Assembly (NCBI GenBank): GCA_029851415.1
Contig: CM056743.1
Coordinates: 14,748,727 to 14,812,726, forward strand
Length of the DNA: 64,000 nt
Direction of reading: 5' to 3'
From: Eretmocerus hayati
Taxonomy: Eukaryota; Arthropoda; Insecta; Hymenoptera; Aphelinidae
In this document: piece after piece, positions 1-12,264 of the stretch
Layout: each line of letters opens with the position of its first letter
How positions within the stretch are numbered: position 1 is the first letter of the stretch
The notes under the pieces: generated by a model
Database searches by the model: none
What the model was told of the DNA's origin: nothing
The model's input: the letters and a program-made list of their open reading frames with translations, nothing else
Program-made: the position numbers and the translations under genes

Positions 1-1007
1 CAAATGGCCGTGTTCACAACCACGCAATTTTCGCGCGATTGTCGCGTCGGCCGTCGCAGGACTTTGCTACGATCGGCGATGCCAGCGCCACTTCGAATTT
101 CGCCAAGTCGGTACGGCAGGAAGCCGACAAGCAGATTTTTTCTGCTGCTAGACCGCAGCCAACATGCAGTCCAGTGTGTTATGATTAGACTGCGAAGCGA
201 TTTTTGATCAAGGAATTCAAATTATTTGGGTAGGGAGTCCCGGATCGCTTTCAACGCATAAAATTTCACGACCCACCGAAAAACTAGAACAGACAGTGTG
301 CCGAGCAGTTTTATGTGGGAGGTTATGTTTTTGATGGTATCAAAGGAGCAAACTTTCTACTTCTTACATTGAATGTCTTGGCACAATTTCTCATTTTCGG
401 TGGATGAAACGTGCCTTTATGAAAATTCTGCCAGTTTTTCCTTCATAGGTACTCAGCAAGTGGGAGTAAACCTCTGTGTTAATTTAAATGGGACTGCAGC
501 GCCAATATGGCGGCGCATCCTTCCATAAGAATAACACGAACGAAAGATAAGAGCACTTATCGCATGTTTAGTCCCAATTTGCAGGCTTTTCCTGCCTGGA
601 GAGGAAATTTGGCTCAGTATTTTATGCTCAATTCATTTCGACTTCATGGAAACAACTCTTGATTCAAAAGATTCTTCCAAACAAGAAACTTGATGAGAAA
701 TATTACAGCAAGCTGCATTCTTCTAGTTGGTTTCATATCAATCCACTCTTTTCCATCCCTGTGAATCGTGTGTTGTTCCTAGCCGTATAGGTACTATAAA
801 CAGTATATTGTAACTCCTCTTCCTTTTTGGAAGCAGTGTTGAGTACTCCCCAAACAAGTAATGAATAGCATCTCGCTTTACACACTGAGTTTTGTTAGAA
901 GTATGATGCATTGCTACACATTATTGGAATCTTTGGCACGAGAGATGGCTCATCTCTCTACATTCGATATCTCAGACTGGGAGGACTTCATGCGAGATGA
1001 CTTGGGG
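1..1007. other. No recognisable gene
   Basis: I see no convincing gene, RNA or complete repeat here. The first 200 bases are GC-richer than what follows and have a short open frame, but without a recognisable motif or splice context. The rest is AT-rich with scattered stops in all frames. Confidence 0.4.
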
Positions 1008-1920
1008 CATAAGAAGTTGTATAGTACGTTACGCGTCGAGTGCTGGAAACATTTTTTCCTTCGGGAAACCGAGCTGGACGTGGGCGATGGCACCGTCCAG
1101 CTTGGTTTTCCCGAAGGAAAAAATGTTTCCGCACGAGACGCGTATAGAGATAGTTTGTGGGAATGATATCGAGCCCCACCCCCAATGCTCAATCTGATGG
1201 TCAGTCATATATCAGAGAACCATGATATGAAATAGTTCTGATGCTTCCACCCGAGTCATGGATCCTCTGGTCGTGCATGAAATTAGACTCGAATGATCCA
1301 TGTCTCTCAATCTTAAAACTCTATTTGAACTAGTTATACGTGGAAGAGTCACATGGAAACTTGTCAAGATCCACAGTTTTGCCATTCGAGGAAATGCAAT
1401 AAGGACTGGACTTGACATTCAATGATTCAACTGATCTGACATCTCAAAATTTACAAAAATAAATTACTTGAGAGTAGAGACTAGGTGGTAGGAGATATTG
1501 GATTCAGTTGAACTTTATGAGAGAGTTCATCAACCAGATGGAAGCATCACAAGAATAACACCTCACCGTTGGCTGATATCAGAATGATGGTCAGATCAAA
1601 TGTTGAGATAGAGCTAAATAATTTCTTCAAAATATAGCACTCCCTCCTCTTCAAAGAGTCATTTTACGTGGTACTCTCTCAACCTTTAAAGCTTGGAGTC
1701 TCACAACTTATGAGAATAAATTACTTGAATGTGGAGTATTGATAGTGTGAAGAGGGATATGAACTCATTTGAGTCCAACTCCGTGAGAGAATCCATGACT
1801 CGGGTGGAAGCATCAGAACTATTTCATATCATGGTCATCAGATATATGAGTGACCATCAGATTGAGCATTGGGGTGGGACTCGATATCATTCCCACAAAC
1901 TATCTTAACACTTCTTATAC
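1008..1920. repeat. Foldback (inverted-repeat) element, interrupted by a hairpin MITE
   Basis: Bases about 1150-1262 reappear in reverse complement at about 1791-1908 with few differences; both arms carry the GATAGTTTGTGGGAATGATA block near the outside. The outermost ATAAGAAGT motif occurs at about 1009 on the left and as its complement at about 1912-1919 on the right. On the left the match is broken by the hairpin MITE at 1025-1146, so the MITE inserted into this arm later. The arms flank roughly 530 bp of AT-rich spacer without coding potential. A non-autonomous foldback DNA element is inferred; no transposase is present and I did not resolve a target duplication. Confidence 0.6.
1025..1146. 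mobile_element. Short hairpin MITE, copy 1
   Basis: A near-perfect palindrome of about 115 bp. The left arm runs from ACGCGTCGAGTGCTGG to AGCTGGACG, the right arm returns through CGTCCAGCT and ends GACGCGTA, with a loop of about a dozen bases near 1081-1092. A closely similar copy lies at 14184-14302. TA dinucleotides at both edges suggest a TA target. There is no coding capacity; open frames seen on both strands are by-products of the symmetry. Confidence 0.75.
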
Positions 1921-2639
1921 ACCAAGTATTCTCGCATGAAGTTTCTGGGTCGTAGGGCGATAAATGATTCTTATACTTCCTAGATTCAAATGCGACTTGG
2001 AATCCGAAGCAAGATGCTCAAACACCCACGAACCCGATCGCCCATTACACCGGTCCGGAGGCGTTGGCGTGGAGAAGATGGGTCCCAAGAATAACGTGGA
2101 TTCCGATACGTCCCGAAATGATGGCAGAGCAGCATTGCGGGCGACGAGGTCAACTAGCGGGGCGCGTCAGTGCCATGAGTGAGACTGATGCCAGGGCTCG
2201 TGTGACCCCGACTTATAGACCGAATTGTAACAAACAAATACGTTACGCGAAGAGTAACGCTGTTTGTTTATACATTGGCGAAAGTTGTGGAAATTGGACG
2301 GGTTTTGACGTTACATTTGTAAAAGAAATAATGGTCGTAGAACTGTAACATGGACATGCGTTACATTCTTGAGAATTTTACAAGCTATCAAATCGTAATG
2401 TGCGCACGCATTACTTTCGCGGAAGCTCTGAAGCTATACGTTGGTAATGTTCGTTTGCGTTACACCTTTATTTCTTACGCAAAAAGTCTTCAGTTCTCGG
2501 TTGGTTCTGCGCACGATCCGGGGTCGTGTCAAGAGCGAGAGTCTGCGGTAGGTGGACTACTCCACAGGCAACTACAGTCAATGGATCCTGTTGTCATTGT
2601 TGATAAAGTTGCTCCACATCTATGGCGCCGCTAGCTGCT

Positions 2640-3960
2640 GGAGATGCGTCCTCACGTGGTGCAGCTGGTTGAGCTGGGTTAGTATGATCCCGCTTCATCT
2701 GCGAGATGTGCACCTTGAGTGTTGTGTTCTTGGGTCGGTCCGCGGTGAACACCTGCGGCAAATGGCACTGGATGATTTCATATGGCCTATCTTATTTTGG
2801 AGCGAGGCCAGCGTTGAAGTTGTCCACTGCCCTGAAGAGAGGATGTGTTTTGGTGAACATCCGATCTCCTTCCATGAAGACTTCGTCCGAAGGCTCCGAG
2901 GTATTGGCGTAGCGTTCCTGTGTTACAGCGGCTTGAGCAATGCGTGTCTCGATGTCATCCCGATTCGGGAAAGCTTCTCCCGAGGGCAAGTCAGGTTTCG
3001 GCCCAAGAGGAGTTTCCTTGGGGCGAACCTCGCTGCAGCATTGCGTCTCCGGTGCATCGCCAACATGATGTTTGGGATTTCTAGGTTCCATTCGATCCGG
3101 TGCGGTTGCGATAGTAGAGCCGGGTGAAGTTCTCATTTCAAATACTGGATCCGGCGTTCGGTCGGGTTGACTCGGGGATGGTACGCAGAAGTCACCCAGA
3201 CTGCTACCTTCCACTTACGCACATGCGCAGCCAGATCGCGCCCTGGAGATTAAGACTCGTTTTCCGCAAGAATGGCCTTCGGATAACCTCACCTTGGAAA
3301 GACTTCCGTCTCAAGTATGTGTGAGATCGCTACCGTCGTGGACAATGGGATAGCGAAGGCTTTGGCCCAGCGTAAAAACATATCCGTGATCACGAGGATG
3401 AGTCGCTTCCCCCGGGGCGTCCAGGGATGAGGGCCTTTCAGGTCTAAGACGACTTCTTACCAGGGTCGTTGCGGCTTTTTGGGGACCTGGGTCGCGGCAT
3501 CTGGGCAGCTTTTGCGAGGTTGCAGGCCTCGCACACTGTCGGACATCGTTTCCAAGTCCAGGCCAGTAATACCTTCCCAGATCTGGCGAAGGGTCTCGGC
3601 AGTGCCGGGGCGTCCAGCGAGTTGGTCGTCGTGGAATTGTCGCAGGACTTCAGCGTGGGCTGCTTCGGGTACGCAGATCCTCGGATTGACCGGATCTTGG
3701 CAGCTCGTGTGCATCATCTTGCATTTGCCGGATATGATCGTCGAAGCGCTCGCATTCCACGCAGGCCATCATGAGTCTGTCCAGAGTTAGTGAGCTTACG
3801 GGTGCTTCAGTGCAGTGTACTCGCATTCGTGGTCCACGAAGACTCGAGAGAGTGCATCGGGTAGCTTGTTCTCCCGGCCAGGAACGTGACCCACCATGAA
3901 GCTGAAACGAATCAAAATTATTCGAAGTTTCTCACGGCACAGCGGACCTCAAGGAATACT
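2640..3960 (-). pseudogene. Decayed Ty3/gypsy-type pol fragment (RNase H end to integrase)
   Basis: Read on the minus strand from 3960 down, pieces of a Ty3/gypsy polyprotein appear in the right order but in different frames. First comes the RNase H tail with the signature PGRENKLPDALSR (about 3845-3885). Then comes an integrase zinc-binding stretch containing EVLRQFHDDQLAGR (about 3620-3665), then an integrase core with LDLKGPHPW and VITDMF (about 3370-3450), the TSAYHPRVNPTER motif around the last catalytic Glu (about 3150-3195), and a C-terminal piece ending DNFNAGLAPK (about 2792-2830). Frameshifts and stops (for example soon after the EVFPR stretch near 3287) show it is dead. It belongs to another lineage than the intact element at 54-60 kb. 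No LTRs were recognised, so it is a fragment. Confidence 0.8.
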
Positions 3961-6320
3961 TGATTGACCCTTTACACACATAAACGAAACTTGATTCGTC
4001 GCCATGGGTACCCACGTATTTCCTCAAACATACAAATTTCATTTCCATCCGCAGATCAATCGTGAAATGATAATACATGGATAATGAATCATCATGATCA
4101 ATGACAAGCTGCACCCGAGAATGAGCTCAAAAGCCTATTTTCCAAACCCGATCTGATACGATCCAATCCAAGCTGCGATATCAGTCAGGAATAAAAATTA
4201 CCCTCAAAGCGAGAAGGTGACACGCCGATGAAACGATACAGTTCGAAATAGCCACGCGCGTCAACCATCATATACCCAATAGCCGTACTCGATATGGCCG
4301 AGGACAAATTTGCACAACAAATAAAGCTCATTCGGCGGATTTGCATGTGTTTGAACTGCACTGTAATTGGCTTTGACTATACGTATATGTCCAGCCATCG
4401 AGTTGGTTTTGCTTCTATATATCAAACTGTCTCGATATTTCGATCAGCTTTCAATGCATACCGCACACCCTCAAATCTATGAATCTATATCGATATATAC
4501 ATATATACACCTAGAGCCGACATTTCATTCTACACATAGGGTGTCGCGCAAATTCCGCAATATCGTCGCTACGTCTCCTATATGTAACAAAACATAAGAC
4601 AAAAAGTAGGCGCAATAAGTCTCAATTCTTGGAAATAAAAGGAAAACTCATCGCCATTCCACACGATATGATGCGATGTACACGAAGGATAGAAAGCGGG
4701 AGGCCGTTGAAAATTTGTGCAACCAAGTGGAATTCATTCGGAACGCAACTGCAATATCGAGTATCAATCTCACCGCGTCACCGCTAATATATAATACTGC
4801 ATCAACCTCTAGATATTGGAACGTGTGGCATGAACGCTTGACAAAAGATAATACATCAGACAAGGAACAACGAGATGATACGCGACGTATGGTCGATCTT
4901 GCTTGAACGATATTTTGTGGGTGCTACTGGATGCTTCTGCTGCCGCTTCTGTCAGGCAATTGTGGCTGCTCTTGGAATTTGGAGTTTTATTGGTAAACGA
5001 CAGCGTTGTAATTGATTCATTGATGTATTTTATAGGTATTCATTGAGGGTTATTAGTGTATCAGGGTAATTTAGCGAATGGAGGAGAAATACTTGGATGA
5101 TACTTGAATTTTGTGAAAATGTGTTAGTAGTGTCATCGTTAGATGAATGAGTTCAGATTAGTGAGTTCAGGTTCAGAGGCTGACTTTCAATTCGAATAAA
5201 GACAACTGGATCGAGTTTTTCTAAGCCATTATTGTTCGTTCCCGGTCATTTCTCCTATACCATTCTTCCTGAAGGAATATTTTGCATGCAAAATTATCCT
5301 AACGCCAATTTTCATACTCTTTTTCCTGAGACAATTTTCAATTAACATTCCAGAGTATTTGTCTTAATTCAATTCATCTAAAATACAGTCGGCCAGTCCT
5401 TCTTGAATTAGCAATCTTGACGAATCTTATTCCAATGTGAGAGAATTTCGAAAGAACAATCAACGGCCGGAAAGTCGTCGAAGTTTGCCCCGCGAATCCG
5501 AAAACATCGGCGAGTTTTTTTTGTCCTTGAGCTAATTGATTTGAGGTTGATTAATGCTTTTGCTATACTGTAACAGACACAGTATTGGCACTGAGCTTAG
5601 TCAAGATAGAAATTTTCTGAAAGGACCAAGAAAAAAATGGCTTCGTACAATGTGGCTGAGATCCATCGTGCTGGATCACGCTGAACATAGGAATCAAAAT
5701 CGAGTTTTAGAGTATTTGGGGGCCATCGCATATACCTAATATTGTCATTCAAAAACATCGAATTGAGTTATGATGACGAAAGAAATTTCTTTAGGGATAT
5801 GTGTTTTAAAAGAATTAGATGCGAAAATTGGTGATCAGGAATATCTGTTCAGGAATTTGGGGTTTTAGAGAAATAATTTCAGGAAAATGGACTGGAAATC
5901 ATTATTGTTTGCATAAAATTTATGAATGGAATCAAGGATTTTTTAGAAAGAACTCAACCTCATCTTTCAAATAATATCTGTCCCTGAATCAGTTAGTTTT
6001 CTTACTCGAGTTCCAATGTTATTACTACTGTATTCAGAAAGAAAAATATCATTTACTATGAACCTTGTAGCTGGATTGAAAGGTTATAATTAGTTCGTTA
6101 TTTGTTCAGCACGTCTTGATAAGAACAAGCGCTGGCTCGATCGATGGAAAATGATTGAGACTCGAGAATTTTGATCATGAACGTGTATCAACAGCCCGCT
6201 TGACACGGAATTCAATTTATGTACTTGTTCATCAGCTGGCAGTTACTTGGGTGCTGCATGGCCTCATTTGGAGTCCTCCATGAAGTACGCCCGCTCCGGG
6301 AAACCTGTGCAAATACTTAC
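3961..6320. other. AT-rich sequence without recognisable features
   Basis: Several 60-76 codon open frames occur on both strands, but none has a recognisable motif, signal peptide or splice context. I see no repeat structure of note. Confidence 0.4.
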
Positions 6321-6321
6321 A

Positions 6322-6650
6322 AGAAGAGGTCCAACCTTGTGGAACATGCATCTTGATGAAACTCTGGGAATCATTTCGTTTTGATGAGCAATTAAGGTAT
6401 CTCGAAGGGTTTAATCCCATGGGCCTCCCATCCTGAGATACAGCTACGGAGATTAGCATTGTTAGTATATCTATATATACGAATTTTCAACATGGGCCTA
6501 TATTGGCAATGCTAATCTCCATAGCTGTATCTCAGGATAGGAGGCCCATGGGATCCTTCATTGGAGACATCTTCATTTTCCACCAAAACAAGATGATTCC
6601 CAAAGTTTCATCAAGATCCGTGATCTGCAAGGTTGGACCTCCCCTTGTTA
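6322..6650. mobile_element. Palindromic MITE (~330 bp), copy A
   Basis: The left arm, starting near GAGGTCCAACCTTG, is repeated as its reverse complement at the right edge (CAAGGTTGGACCTC). Internally, CATGGGCCTCC and ATACAGCTA blocks are mirrored around about 6480-6510, where AT-rich TATATATA-type sequence forms the loop. A second, separately diverged copy lies at 24512-24839 with the same block order, which argues for a transposed family rather than a chance hairpin. No target duplication resolved. Confidence 0.65.
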
Positions 6651-7069
6651 GTTCATTCCTCTGTGAGCGCGGTGTTCGTCGATTCGTACTTGGAATTTTG
6701 GTGAAAATCATCACGTCCCTTGTTAGCATTCGTAAAAATTTATCGTGAAATAAGGGCGACTTATTTGCCCCCTTCCAAGATCTCAAATGATAACGCTCTC
6801 GCAGACTTTGCCGTGCATTGTTTTCTGTTTATCACATCAGAATATGAGAAAATTATTCGTTCCGAGTGATCCAAGTTAGCGTATGCATTTCTTAGAACAA
6901 AAGTATTGCTTCTGCTAATTTTGACTTTGATCGTTAGTTGCTCCAAGTTGTGCAAAAAAAATTGGCGCATCTAATCTTAGCGCCTTTTTAGTCTTCGTCT
7001 CAATTCTGGAATAATATTTGCAAATTTGCAAAATTGGATTTCCAGACGATTCTACGCTCATATCAATGA

Positions 7070-7843
7070 GGAAGTGAAGTGTGCCTAATTTGTCCCCATA
7101 AGTTTTCCCCAGATTTGCTCTTCGCCTCGCAAATCCACCATTTCGACTCAAATAAAATGGAAGGATGTGAAAAATAGGGCGAAATGAGCGGACATACGAT
7201 TCTTTTGGACGAGCTGGGTCAGGAATATCTCGATACCACGGAAAACTTATATAATACCATAGAAATAGGCCTAGAAGGCCTATAGGCCTATATTCACTGT
7301 ATGTCTAGAAATACTCGGACAGTTTTTTCGCAAAAATTGAGATAGCTCATAGTTCATCGAAATATGTATAACTTACCTAACATCATTGAATCACGTTGAC
7401 TTTTGATGTCTTGATGACTTTTGATGCATTCTGATTGCACTGGAGAAGCGTTCCTTTGGATATTTTATGATAACACTCGTTGGAGCAATCGGTAGAATCT
7501 CCGAAAATTCAAGAAATTTTTGGTAAATTTTACAATTATGTTGGCACAAGAACTAGGCCTCGATACATATTCCACCATTCTTGCGGTAATAAAATGAGAA
7601 TTAAACCATTTTTGACGTGTTTATATTTTCACTTTTTTCGCTATTGGCGACTAGTATTTGATAGTTTGACTATCAAGAAGAGGTTGCGAATGCCGGCAGT
7701 CATTTCGTAAGTCAACGGGCTAGAGGTTTTGGAACAAGCTTCGAATTAAGCTGAGATACATTGAACAATATTGAGATGCATCTCATGGGCCAAAGTTTCA
7801 AACAGAATTAAAACATTCGGGGCAAGTTCGTTACACTTACCTT
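7070..7843. mobile_element. Decayed copy of the TA-flanked CTAATTTGCCCC MITE
   Basis: The left end reads AAGTGTGCCTAATTTGTCCCC and the right end, on the minus strand, reads AAGGTAAGTGTAACGAAC followed by TTGCCCC. Both resemble the termini of the better-preserved 791-bp element at 15727-16517, and the spacing (about 770 bp) is nearly the same. Internal sequence is AT-rich and non-coding. The right end imitates a minus-strand splice donor but is explained by the terminal repeat. Confidence 0.5.
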
Positions 7844-9939
7844 ATCACAATTTGAGGGAAAGGGTCAAAAATCATGAGAAAGAGCGCTGACGTCTTTCGT
7901 GCGAGTTCCCTAACCGTGAGCTCAGAACTGATTCAAAGAATCTTCGTGCCAAAAATGACATTGCTCTTTTTATTGTCACCTCATAGTATCTTGGAAACGA
8001 ATCATTAAAATTGAAATCATAACCATTCACGAATAGTTTCGGATCCGTAACCAAACCAAAAAGTGCGGGCTCCATCAACACTTGGATAGCGATCAAGATA
8101 CCTCATAGATTTTCTAAAATTTTCTGCAAATAATTGATTAAAATGATAGAGAAATGCCAGCAATGAGACACGAGATTAGTTCATTCTGAATGTGGATATT
8201 CATTCCTTCATGAAGTTGGCATGCTGTCCAACTCCAAGTCTTTGAACCTGAACCAATTACTAAATCATAATTTTACGTCCAAATTCATATGATTCATTGG
8301 TTGATCAATAAAATTGTTGGACTAAGAAAAGCAGATGGCTCGTTAGACACGAGAAAAAATCACAAATGTACAATTGCTAGAATGAAAAAGCGTCAATAAA
8401 AATGATCTCCACTCTCGCTATGGTTCTATTTCCTCAATATTCTCAAGACCGAACCTACAGAACTCATGATCCAAATATTGCAAATTGTTCTAAAAATTAT
8501 CACATCCATCCACGATTACATGCTTGCAATTGACATCGTATCGCTTACATGTATCATGGAAAAAGTTCACAAAAAAACATTCAAATTCTACAAACTTACC
8601 ACTCATACAAATTCACTTATGCCGACGTCAATAATTCCCCGCCAACAAGCATCAATCCAAAAAGACAAGAACAGTACTTGAGCGCAAGAGTATATAGCTT
8701 CTCAACAAGAAGCTAATCAAAAACTGCTGAATGAGAAAAGACAAAGTGTAACAACTGGTATATATATAATACCTATCCAGCCCAGCACGAATGTTAGATT
8801 CATTTTTGGGTAAGGGGGTCCGATTATTGCAAGTCACACGATTATAACATCAAAGAATTTGGCCCTTTGTGAACAGAATATACATATATATATAAAGAGA
8901 AGTAGCGCGCGCGAAAGTTATTACCCGTAGGCCTCATTCTATCTCATTCTCTCTTCTCTATCTGACTTTCAGCTTCACCACCGTCTGCTTGTCGCTGGAG
9001 CAGTTAAAACTTTCCCTCGGTGCAAAAGCTCAAACCCCATCCCACCACCCCTTTTCCCTCTCACCCACAATTTCTCAAACTCCTTTTCTATAATACGTAG
9101 ATACCGGCTGATTTTAGAGTCTATATATACATTATCAAACCCAAACCAAAACGAAAACTATGGCATTCCATTTGAATCGATCCATCTGCTTGTGTTGTAT
9201 GAAGCTTCTTTACTCCTAAAAGGACTATATATTTATTGGATAAGATGAACGGTAGCAAGCAACCCCTTATTTCTTCTTAAACGAAATAGAATCAAAACCG
9301 ACAAGACATGCGGTCCCTTTTTTGCCTTTACGATGACTTGCAAAAATTGTTCTCTTTCTTGGGCGTTGAATACAGAAAACGTACGCGGCTCGTGGCGACA
9401 GGAATGATTCGGAACATACGATTTGGTAAATTGTGTATAGTCAGTGGCTGATCATATGTTATACAACCAAGACAGCTCGAAGAGATGGATGTTTTTTTAG
9501 AAGGGGAGAAAGATTTGGACTGTAGATTTGGACTCGATTCAATGTGATAATCTCAGATTTCTTATTTTTGTAGGGTGGAATATAATCCGTACGATTGGAT
9601 GAAAATATGAACAGAATTTTTAGCTTCATGTTAGACCGTAATGATATTCCTTCGTCGAGCTCATGCAAAAACAGCGGAATCCATTTCCGTCACCAGATGA
9701 AGAATATTTTTGTGCTAGGACAGAAAAATCATTGCACGTTCCAGTAAAATTTCAATCACTTGAACTACTTTACATCCTTCAGAGCTCACTAGACACGACA
9801 CAGTTGAGCTATTGCAATTGCGATTTGGTAGTTTATTCAAACGAACCGTTTGTTTTGGCACGCAATGAAGCTGGAATCACGCTAACTATCAAAAAAGTTC
9901 TATCGCTATTTGGAGTCAAAAAAGTAACTGGACACTTAC
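7844..9939. other. No recognisable gene
   Basis: AT-rich sequence. A TATATATATAAAG stretch near 8884-8897 with a TCATTC about 45 bases downstream resembles core-promoter elements, but the spacing is longer than the usual 30 bases, so I do not call a promoter. No confident repeat or RNA gene. Confidence 0.35.
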
Positions 9940-10049
9940 CTCTTATTTTCGTCTGGCACCAACGTGAGGTTTTGTATCATTCTGCCTCGTAGGATAAGAT
10001 TTTCCATGGCGTAAAATCGTAAAAGTGGGCCAATTTCATTGTCGACAAA
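9940..10049 (-). CDS. Possible internal exon of an unidentified gene
   Basis: On the minus strand an open stretch of 36 codons follows an AG acceptor (10050-10051) and runs into a strong donor, AAGAG/GTAAGTG (donor at 9934-9939). Its peptide contains EIGPLLRF and GRMIQNLTLVPDEN and looks protein-like in composition, but I recognise no family. No phase-compatible neighbouring exon was found. Chance cannot be excluded for so short a frame. Confidence 0.2.
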
Positions 10050-11951
10050 CTTTTGTAAACAAATGAAAAACTGATCATCTCAGCATGAAAAACTATTCTT
10101 GATTTTCTAAGTTATCTCATTCTACAAAGTTCCCACGAGTTTTCGATGAAAACGATGAATGGTTAACCTGAAGAGAATATTCGAAAATCTGGAAAAAAAC
10201 CAATTCTACGATAACCAATCTATTGGGATCGTCTAGGAATTGATATTTTCCAACGCACCATAGCTAAGATTGCTCTTCAAGTCTTCTCAACAGGTAAGGA
10301 GAATGAATCTATCTGTGACGTAAGCCTATTTTTTCTCACTTTCTTGACCTGTTTTTACTTGAATCAGTTGTCTGTATATCCGATCCCTCGTGTGTCAGAG
10401 TATTAAATCATCGAAAAATTCTTGGAAAGTTCATACTCTAAAACATAAGGGACAGCCACTACAAAAAAATCCCTCAGATTGATTTCGTGCTTAGAGAAAG
10501 ATGCAACAGATTCAAGATGAAAACTCTTCAAAATGAGCAATCGCTGCATCTGAAGCGAGATTTGATCTTACAGCGAGCATGGCTGAACTTTAGAACTCTC
10601 AGTCTCACCGAAAACACAGATTTGTTTTCAACTACCATGACAGACGAGGTAAACAATTTTCCAACAGATTCAGTCTTATTATCGGTTAAGAAGGCTTAGA
10701 AGAGCAATTTGAGTCATTGTACGCAATTTGTATCCGAGCAATTGATTATTGCAAAATTGCACTTCTTTCAAACTCTAGAAATCTTTTCCTGGGAATTTTT
10801 GCATTTTTATGGGAAATTCGTCTAGATCTTTTTGTTTCCCAATTATGTGAGGATTTTTGCCACGTAGAAAGAATCAGTTTCTCATTTACTCGTAAAAATT
10901 ATCAATGTCAACTTTAGTCCCACTCTTTCGACTTGGCACCATTCAAAAATCGGGTGTAGTCACTTTCTGTGTGATGAATGGAACAGAGAGATATGAACTG
11001 GCCTTTCATATTCTCTTCGCGGTATCACTGTTGGATTGCACTTGAGAATCTATTAGTTTTCTCATAAGTACATGTATTGCAATTGGGATTAATCTCTTTG
11101 TGATAGCAGCGCTCAATCGAATTAAATCTCAACACTTTGTTACTTGATTTTTTAGATTTATTCAGAAGAAGATGAAACATGGGTCGAATCAGCATTCTTT
11201 ACAAATATTTTGTTGTTATGCGCTATCCATTTGCGATATATAGTTTTCGGGTAACATCATCTATTCCGCAACCAAAATTCATCGAGATTGGAAGGGAGAT
11301 GGAATAGATCCCGACTGGTGAATGTTTTGAACTAACTAATTGAGAAATAGAGATATCAGCTTTTGAATTCAAACTTGACACACGGAGCCCAAGAGTGTAC
11401 GGGTCATGGGTTTGGCTGAAATTTTCGGGATTAGCCCCGTTTTAGAATCAAAAGATCCTATCCAGAACCGCAGAGCCTGATTCTTTAAATGATTTTGAGC
11501 TACGTCCTAGGTCATGGTGATCGCACTCATAGGCCCTGGCTACAGAAAATTATATATACACTGTGAAAAGTTCTGAGAAAAAATCCCAATCGCCTAATTA
11601 AAGTTTTCATTTGACCAGTTGACTCATTGCAAAATTTAACCAGTTGATTGAAATTGTTGGTTGTGACTCTAACCTGTTGATCGGATTTTCAATCGTCAAA
11701 ATATCAACCAATCCTCCATCGTGTAACTAATACCTGCAATCATGCTAATATCATATTTTGCATTTGAGAAATGCTCGAGCGAGTTTGCAGGTTATCATCT
11801 GTTATTACCAAAAGAAGACTTTTCTCAAAGTTTTAGACAAATCCGCAACCTAATTTATTGTCGGCATCCTCTTCGCGGGCCACACCGTGCATTTGCTTGA
11901 AACTTGAGAATCCATCGGAACTCAAGAAAATACTCAATACCTTAGACTATC
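10050..11951. other. No recognisable gene
   Basis: AT-rich sequence with only short unsupported open frames (for example 10487-10699). It lies downstream of the secreted-protein gene on the minus strand and may contain its 3' untranslated region near 11,900, but no convincing poly(A) signal position was fixed. Confidence 0.35.
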
Positions 11952-12264
11952 TCAGTCGATCAAATTCGAATCAATGTACTTCCGTTTTAATTCATAAGGA
12001 CCTAAAGGACATAACCACAAGGGCAACAAACTATTACCACATTGTTTATCAAATTGATTCCCATCATTAAAATCATAATAACTCTGAGCAACAATCATTG
12101 AAAAAATCAAATCATACTCCGCTCGATGTTTTTCTATCGTTTCATTAAAAGACTCGGCGGCCATTTTTGTTACTGTCGTCTTTTCGACAGCTGCGATCTT
12201 ATTAAATTCTTCTGCGATTCCCCAACCGATTGTATCTCCACTCGTCAAGGTTATAGTGTAGTTC
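11952..12264 (-). CDS. Exon: C-terminal part of JHBP/takeout-like protein
   Basis: 313 bp: one base completing the split Gly codon, then 103 codons and a stop. The acceptor is TTTTCCATCAG. The first half (NYTITL...IGWGIAEEF) fits the family's last strand and helix; the last 20 or so residues, rich in Leu, Pro and Lys, are less typical, so the true 3' end could lie at an internal splice site. Confidence 0.55.

Noticed and set aside
7826..7843. Minus-strand splice donor AAG/GTAAGTG
   Set aside because: It is the terminal inverted repeat of the decayed MITE at 7070-7843, matching the end of the element at 15727-16517.
8884..8940. TATA-initiator promoter
   Set aside because: TATAAA to TCATTC distance is about 45 bases instead of about 30, and no downstream exon or frame was recognised.
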